A stretch of 11,929 bases of DNA, taken from NCBI GenBank assembly GCA_964392615.1, contig CAYMRB010000325.1:1-11929 (forward strand), given 5' to 3'. The position numbers were made by a program, and so were the translations under genes. The notes under the pieces were generated by a model. That model ran no database searches. It saw only the letters and a program-made list of their open reading frames with translations, and was not told the origin of the DNA. This DNA comes from CAYMRB01 sp964392615. Lineage in GTDB: Bacteria > Planctomycetota > UBA8108. Of this stretch, positions 8,280 to 11,929 are shown piece after piece (the first letter of the stretch is position 1; the number at the start of each line of letters is the position of its first letter).

Positions 8280-8342
8280 TGAGCGCACCTGTGCCGATCG
8301 AACGAGACGGCAGAACGAGTTCGCGCGGCACTCCTGCCGTGC

Positions 8343-8348
8343 TATTCT
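8343..8348 (+). promoter_or_regulatory. Candidate -10 box for the coiled-coil protein gene
   Basis: TATTCT in the context GCTATTCTGA lies 47 bases before the ATG at 8396. A -35 box at 17 bases (TTCGCG, 8320-8325) is a poor match. The 162-bp gap after the sulfatase makes a separate transcript plausible. Confidence 0.35.
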
Positions 8349-8383
8349 GAACGCTCGTCAGTTGTAGCCAGCTCTCGGAGCCC

Positions 8384-8390
8384 GGAGGAG
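8384..8390 (+). promoter_or_regulatory. Strong Shine-Dalgarno site for the coiled-coil protein gene
   Basis: GGAGGAG ends 5 bases before ATG 8396. It is the best ribosome binding site in the window and fixes this start. Confidence 0.75.
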
Positions 8391-8395
8391 CAGAC

Positions 8396-9601
8396 ATGGG
8401 ACGGACGATCGCAGCCATCGCTTGGGTGTTGTGCATCGCGACGAGCGCGTACGGTCAAGACGCGACGAAGGACCGCGCCGCGGACGATGCGACGAAGATC
8501 CTCATCGAGGAGCTCCGCCTCCTGCGGCAGAAGATCGAGTCGCTCGAGGCGAAGATCGACGGGCTCGAGAAGGAGGTCCGCGCACTGCGCGAGGGCACCG
8601 CTGCGGAGGCGAAGAAGCAGCCGAAGGCGCGCGCCCCGAAGACGGACAAGGAGAAGTTCCTCAAAGACTTCGGCAAGCTGCTGCCCAAGGAGTTGCGCGA
8701 CAAGATCGAGAGCGGCGAGATCGACCCGCCCGGCGGATTCGGGTCTTTCGACGACCATGAGAGGCGCGGCCCGGACCGCGCAGCCCTCGCCGAGATCGAG
8801 CTTCCGGAGGATCCCAGCGAGCAGGACGTGAAGGCGTATATCAACGTCATCCTCGACGCGAGCATCGGGCAGAACACGGTGGGATCCGACGACCCGCAGA
8901 TCGGCATGCTCGCCGCCGTCGGCCACAAGCACTTCCACCTTCTCCTGGCGGCGCTGCTGAAGGAAGGCAAGTTCAGCGGCTTCGCAAAAACCCACTACCT
9001 CCGCCACGCGATCGGGCGGTTGGCGACCGACGAGGACAAGCCTGAGATCATCGATGCGCTCGAACGACACCGCGAGCTCGTCGAGATCGTCCTGGCGAAG
9101 GGCTGGTGCGAGGACGCGAAGGACGTGCTGATCCGCGGCCTCGCACACCAGGGCGGCGTCTCCGGACTCGGCTACTACGTGCCCACCGAGTGGATCGAAG
9201 CCGTGGCGGAGCTCCGGGATCCGAAGACCTACCCCGACCTGGAGCGCTACCTGGCCCGCGGCTCGAATCCGGCGATGACGTACGACGCGATCCGCGACCT
9301 GCCGGGCATCGAGCTCGCGGACGCCGTCGGCAAGGCCTGGAAGCGCACGCGCGGCCCGATGAGCTTCGGGCGGGACCGCCTGGCGCCGATCGCGCTCGGC
9401 TACGGTCACTTCGAGGCGCTCGAGTCGACGATCGGCCAGCTCGAGGATGCCGAACGCTGGGAGATCGCGAAGCTCCGAACCGCGCTCCAGCGTCACACCG
9501 AGGCCCGCGGCTCGAACGACGCAATTCGCAAGTGGTTCGACAAGAGCCGCGAGTTGCTGCGGTGGGACGCGAAGACCCGACGGTGGCGCGTCGGCGCCTG
9601 A
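8396..9601 (+). CDS. Exported coiled-coil and alpha-helical (HEAT-like) protein of unknown function
   Basis: A 401-residue protein that I do not recognise as a named family. Residues 1-20 form a Sec-type signal peptide (IAAIAWVLCIATSAYG, probable cleavage before QDA). Residues about 30-68 form a strong coiled coil with heptad Leu/Ile (ILIEELRLLRQKIESLEAKI and on). A Lys/Ala-rich linker and an acidic Gly/Pro patch follow at about 69-135. The rest (about 140-380) is a run of amphipathic helices with repeated hydrophobic spacing, such as IGMLAAVGHKHFHLLLAALL, ALERHRELVEIVLAKG and PDLERYLARG, which resembles an irregular HEAT/ARM-type solenoid. Only one cysteine lies outside the signal peptide and no catalytic motif is evident. 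It could be a periplasmic scaffold or oligomeric adaptor; that is inference. It appears to have its own promoter and a strong ribosome binding site, so it is probably not in the upstream operon. Confidence 0.85.
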   Translation: MGRTIAAIAWVLCIATSAYGQDATKDRAADDATKILIEELRLLRQKIESLEAKIDGLEKEVRALREGTAAEAKKQPKARAPKTDKEKFLKDFGKLLPKELRDKIESGEIDPPGGFGSFDDHERRGPDRAALAEIELPEDPSEQDVKAYINVILDASIGQNTVGSDDPQIGMLAAVGHKHFHLLLAALLKEGKFSGFAKTHYLRHAIGRLATDEDKPEIIDALERHRELVEIVLAKGWCEDAKDVLIRGLAHQGGVSGLGYYVPTEWIEAVAELRDPKTYPDLERYLARGSNPAMTYDAIRDLPGIELADAVGKAWKRTRGPMSFGRDRLAPIALGYGHFEALESTIGQLEDAERWEIAKLRTALQRHTEARGSNDAIRKWFDKSRELLRWDAKTRRWRVGA

Positions 9602-9614
9602 TCCCCTCGGGGCA

Positions 9615-9703
9615 GGCTCGAACTGGCCGTTTTCTGGCCAAAAGGTCTGGCGCCATCGGGCGCGAGGCCTACAATCGACCATCTGGCCAGATTCGAGCCA
9701 GTT
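9615..9703. repeat. Phased CTGGC repeats and inverted repeat in the gap before the kinase gene (candidate operator)
   Basis: CTGGCC occurs at 9623-9628 and 9634-9639 (11 bases apart) and CTGGCG at 9647-9652. The palindrome CTGGCCAG lies at 9683-9690 and the reverse form GCCAG at 9697-9701. The pattern AACTGGC-N5-TCTGGCCA at 9621-9640 is matched in inverted orientation by 9684-9703. A separate perfect 8-bp inverted repeat, GGCTCGAA (9615-9622) and TTCGAGCC (9692-9699), frames the same stretch. The arms flank the TACAAT promoter-like hexamer, as expected for a regulator binding site, though a folded RNA element is also possible. Confidence 0.45.
9670..9675 (+). promoter_or_regulatory. Candidate -10 box for the kinase-AAA gene
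   Basis: TACAAT (5 of 6 matches to TATAAT) lies 52 bases before the ATG at 9728 and inside the CTGGC inverted repeat. The best -35 region (CTGGCG, 9647-9652, 17-base spacing) overlaps a repeat unit, so binding there would block transcription. Confidence 0.4.
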
Positions 9704-9727
9704 CCCGCGTCCCCTCGCCCCTCCTCC

Positions 9728-11929
9728 ATGCTGCCCACGACGCTCGCCCGCCATCCGCGTTACGAGCTCGAAGCGCCCCTCGGCGCCGGCGGTATGGGCA
9801 TTGTCTACCGCGCCCGCGACCGCAACACCGGCCGCACGGTCGCCCTGAAGACCGTCCCGACGCCGAGCGCCGAGGACCGCTTCTACCTCGAGCGCGAGAT
9901 CCGCGCGCTCGCACGCTTGCAGCACCCGGCGATCGTCCGGCTCTGGGACGTCGGCCGCATCGGCGATGAGGTCTTCTACGCGATGGAGTTCCTCGCGGGC
10001 ACGCTCCTGACCGAGCTGCTCGCGCCTCCGCCGCCCGATGGCCGGGCGATTAGCGACCTCGTCGCGGCCGCGGTCGAGGTCCTCGGCGCCCTCGATGCGA
10101 TCCACGACGAGGGCGTCGTGCACGGCGACCTGAAGCCGTCGAACATCATGGTGCTGGCGGACGAGGAGACGGGTGACGACGGGTGGGCCGCGCTGCGCGC
10201 GCGACCGCTTCGCGTCAAGGTCTTCGACTTCGGCCTCGCGCGTGCCGACCGCCACGGCGCCGCATGGCATCTGGCGCGACGAGGCACGGGCGGCGACGTC
10301 GACCGCGAGGAGACGCACTCCGTCACGGGTGGCACGCCGCTGTACATGTCGTTCGAGCAGCTCCAGGGCGGTACGGTCGACGAGCGCTCCGATCTGTACT
10401 CGATCGGCGCGCTGCTCTACCACCTGGTCACCGGCCGACCGCCGTTTCTCGACCTGACTTCGACGCTGACGCGCAAGCCGCTGCCGCCCGGCGCCGCGAG
10501 CGTCAACGCCGCCTGCCCGCCAGCGCTCGACGCGCTGCTCGCCGATCTGCTCGAGACCCGCCCCGAACGTCGCCCGCAATCCGCCTCCGAGGTCGCCGCG
10601 CGCCTGCGCGCGTTCGAGAGCGGCGGCTTCACTCCGCACGTCGACGCTCCGCCGGCACTCCTCGGCCCGACCTTCGTCGGTCGCGAGCAAGAGATCGCCA
10701 GCGTGCGGGAGGCGCTCGCCGACGTCGTCGCGACGGGCAGCGGCCGGCTCATGCGCTGGGCCGGCGAGCGCGGCAGCGGCAAGACCTGGCTGCTGACCTC
10801 GGGCGACCTGAAGAGCGAAATCACACTCGGCGAGAACGCGGCCTTCCTCTACGGCGCATTCGGAGCCCACGAGGGCCTGCGCGCGGGTCTCGCCGGAGTA
10901 TTCCGCGACGCGCTCGCGCTGCTGCCCGCGACGGGGGGCGGCGAAGACGACGCGTCGCCGCGGCTGACCGGCGCGTGGACCGACGCGTTCCTCGCCGCGC
11001 TCGGACTCGGCGAGAACGACGCGACGACGTCGGCGAAGGTCGGAGACGACAGATCGACGCTACTCGATTCGCGCCCCGGCTACGGCGAGGGCAGCGAGGA
11101 GCTCGAGCGCCAGGGAGTGCTCGCGACCGCGCTGCAGGTGCTCGAGGAGATCGCGAGCGGACGACCGATCGTCATCGCGCTCGACAACGTCGAGCACGCA
11201 GACGATCACGAGCTCGAGTTCCTGACGCTGCTGAGTCGGCGACTGGAGACCCTGCCGATCCTCCTGGTCGTCGCGTACCGGCCCGAGCAGCTCGTCGACG
11301 CGCCCTGCATCCGCGAGTGGCTGGCAGACGCCGCGGAGCCGGAACGAACGCTCGGCGGGCTCGCCGACAGCGACATCGACTCGTACGCCCACGCCGTCCT
11401 CAGCCCGCGCGGAGCGGTCGCGCCGGAGCTGGTGCGATACCTCGCGCGCGATAGCGAGGGAAAGCCCGACCGACTGCACTCGCGCCTGAGCTTCCTCTGG
11501 TCCCGCCAGCTGCTCGATCGCGTCGACGGCACCTGGACGCTGACGCGTGAACCGGAACGCGAACAGTCGACGACCCCGTGGCAAGAGCTCGTCGACCCGC
11601 TCGACGACACGGCGCGACGCGCCCTGGTGACGGCGGCGGTCATCGACGCACCGTTCGACGCACGGTTCCTGTCGGCCTTGCTGGCGGAGGACTCCGACCC
11701 CGAATCCGAAAGGCCAAGAAGGACTCACCACAGAGTCACCGAGGACACAGAGACACACAGAGAAGAGGAACAGGCTCTCCAGGTCTTCTCTGAGTCCTCT
11801 GTGTCCTCTGTGGTGAATCCTCTTCTCTTGTCCGACTCCGACTCCGACACCCCCCCCCCCGAACCCACTGCCCGGCCCCCGCGCACGGCCGCCGCCCCCC
11901 TCCAGCCCGAGCCCACCGGCTACCGCCAC
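9728..11929 (+). CDS. Serine/threonine protein kinase fused to an AAA-type ATPase (partial, C-terminus beyond the window)
   Basis: A cytoplasmic signalling protein, 734 residues visible with an open frame to the right edge. The kinase domain spans about 12-300: glycine loop GAGGMG at 19-24, catalytic K41 in VALK, HGDLKPSN at 132-139 with D134, DFG at 167-169, GTPLYMSFE at 202-210 (E210 in place of the APE glutamate) and D222 in SDLYS. HGD instead of HRD makes it a non-RD kinase that still holds all catalytic residues. An AAA_16/STAND-like ATPase follows: FVGREQE at 316-322, Walker A GERGSGKT at 346-353 and Walker B VIALDNVE with D486, then a helical region to about 660. From about 660 the protein becomes low complexity because a palindromic repeat (11726-11815), a TCCGAC triplet and a C run lie in the frame. 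The start ATG 9728 has no Shine-Dalgarno; the preceding bases are pyrimidine-rich (CCCCTCCTCC). Such kinases often end in TPR or winged-helix repeats, here not visible. Confidence 0.88.
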   Translation, partial: MLPTTLARHPRYELEAPLGAGGMGIVYRARDRNTGRTVALKTVPTPSAEDRFYLEREIRALARLQHPAIVRLWDVGRIGDEVFYAMEFLAGTLLTELLAPPPPDGRAISDLVAAAVEVLGALDAIHDEGVVHGDLKPSNIMVLADEETGDDGWAALRARPLRVKVFDFGLARADRHGAAWHLARRGTGGDVDREETHSVTGGTPLYMSFEQLQGGTVDERSDLYSIGALLYHLVTGRPPFLDLTSTLTRKPLPPGAASVNAACPPALDALLADLLETRPERRPQSASEVAARLRAFESGGFTPHVDAPPALLGPTFVGREQEIASVREALADVVATGSGRLMRWAGERGSGKTWLLTSGDLKSEITLGENAAFLYGAFGAHEGLRAGLAGVFRDALALLPATGGGEDDASPRLTGAWTDAFLAALGLGENDATTSAKVGDDRSTLLDSRPGYGEGSEELERQGVLATALQVLEEIASGRPIVIALDNVEHADDHELEFLTLLSRRLETLPILLVVAYRPEQLVDAPCIREWLADAAEPERTLGGLADSDIDSYAHAVLSPRGAVAPELVRYLARDSEGKPDRLHSRLSFLWSRQLLDRVDGTWTLTREPEREQSTTPWQELVDPLDDTARRALVTAAVIDAPFDARFLSALLAEDSDPESERPRRTHHRVTEDTETHREEEQALQVFSESSVSSVVNPLLLSDSDSDTPPPEPTARPPRTAAAPLQPEPTGYRH
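11726..11815. repeat. Imperfect palindrome of 9-bp CACAGAG units inside the kinase-AAA gene (MITE/REP-like)
   Basis: The left arm (11726-11766) starts CACCACAGAG and ends CACAGAGAAGA. The right arm (11784-11815) starts TCTTCTCTGAG and ends CTCTGTGGTG. The arms are inverted copies around a 17-bp loop, and each is built from units of about 9 bp with the core ACACAGAG. The left arm is 9 bp longer, i.e. one extra unit. The element is exactly 90 bp, so it adds 30 codons (residues 667-696) and keeps the frame. The opposite strand translates to TTEDTEDSEK-like sequence, a hallmark I recall of dispersed repeats that contaminate predicted proteins in several bacterial phyla; this was not checked here. 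No transposase is present. Confidence 0.8.
11831..11860 (+). repeat. TCCGAC triplication followed by an 11-base C run
   Basis: Three tandem TCCGAC units (11831-11848, encoding SDSDSD) are followed two bases later by eleven C residues (11850-11860). Homopolymers of this length are prone to slippage in replication and to sequencing error. A change of one base would shift the kinase-AAA frame. The surrounding translation is Pro/Ser/Asp-rich. Confidence 0.8.

Noticed and set aside
10121..10144. Kinase domain as a pseudokinase because HRD reads HGD
   Set aside because: The catalytic Asp, the ATP-binding Lys and DFG are all present; lack of the Arg marks a non-RD kinase, not a dead one.
8342..10870. 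An 842-codon open frame on the minus strand
   Set aside because: It lies antisense to the coiled-coil gene, the following intergenic region and the kinase domain. Its translation is Arg/Ala/Val/Glu-rich with no domain, as expected from the complement of high-GC coding sequence, while both sense genes show clear protein features.
10183..11454. A 423-codon plus-strand frame inside the kinase-AAA gene
   Set aside because: It is extremely Arg-rich and out of frame with the kinase and ATPase motifs.
11726..11815. The CACAGAG repeats as a CRISPR array
   Set aside because: The units are about 9 bp, without spacers, and arranged as one inverted pair.
11060..11929. A minus-strand frame running through the palindromic repeat
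   Set aside because: Its protein-like look comes from the repeat (TEDTED/HRGHRG pattern) and from antisense of the ATPase region.

Overview
This is an 11.9 kb stretch of high-GC bacterial DNA, most likely from a member of the Planctomycetota. The assignment is inferred from gene content: a very large exported CxxCH cytochrome with PA14 and beta-propeller modules, an exported LamG protein, a secreted sulfatase, and a serine/threonine kinase fused to an AAA-type ATPase. No ribosomal RNA or other taxonomic marker is present.

Layout. At the left edge (1-552, minus strand) is the 5' part of a Na+/phosphate symporter gene of the NptA/SLC34 family, starting at GTG and running off the window. A 312-bp divergent intergenic region (553-864) separates it from a tightly packed plus-strand operon. 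The operon holds a 1477-residue PA14/penta-heme cytochrome c/beta-propeller protein (865-5298), a 477-residue double-LamG protein (5295-6728, overlapping by ATGA) and a 489-residue sulfatase (6764-8233). A 10-codon mini-ORF whose stop overlaps the sulfatase start may couple the last two. After a 162-bp gap with a promoter-like hexamer and a strong ribosome binding site comes an exported coiled-coil/alpha-helical protein of unknown function (8396-9601). A 126-bp gap containing phased CTGGC repeats then leads to a kinase-AAA fusion gene (9728-11929) that runs off the right edge.

How it may work together (inference). All three operon proteins carry export signals. They combine carbohydrate-binding-type folds (PA14, LamG), a multi-heme electron carrier fused to a propeller, and a sulfatase, which would suit periplasmic or cell-surface processing of sulfated glycans. 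The phosphate symporter is divergent and may be unrelated. The kinase-AAA protein looks like a large cytoplasmic signalling protein of the serine/threonine kinase-plus-STAND/AAA type; nothing in the sequence links it to the operon except proximity.

The most unusual feature is near the right edge. A 90-bp imperfect palindrome built from 9-bp CACAGAG-type units (11726-11815) sits inside the kinase-AAA reading frame without breaking it. It is followed by a TCCGAC triplication and an 11-base C run. The frame stays open to the window end, but the encoded sequence turns abruptly into low-complexity Ser/Asp/Pro-rich protein.
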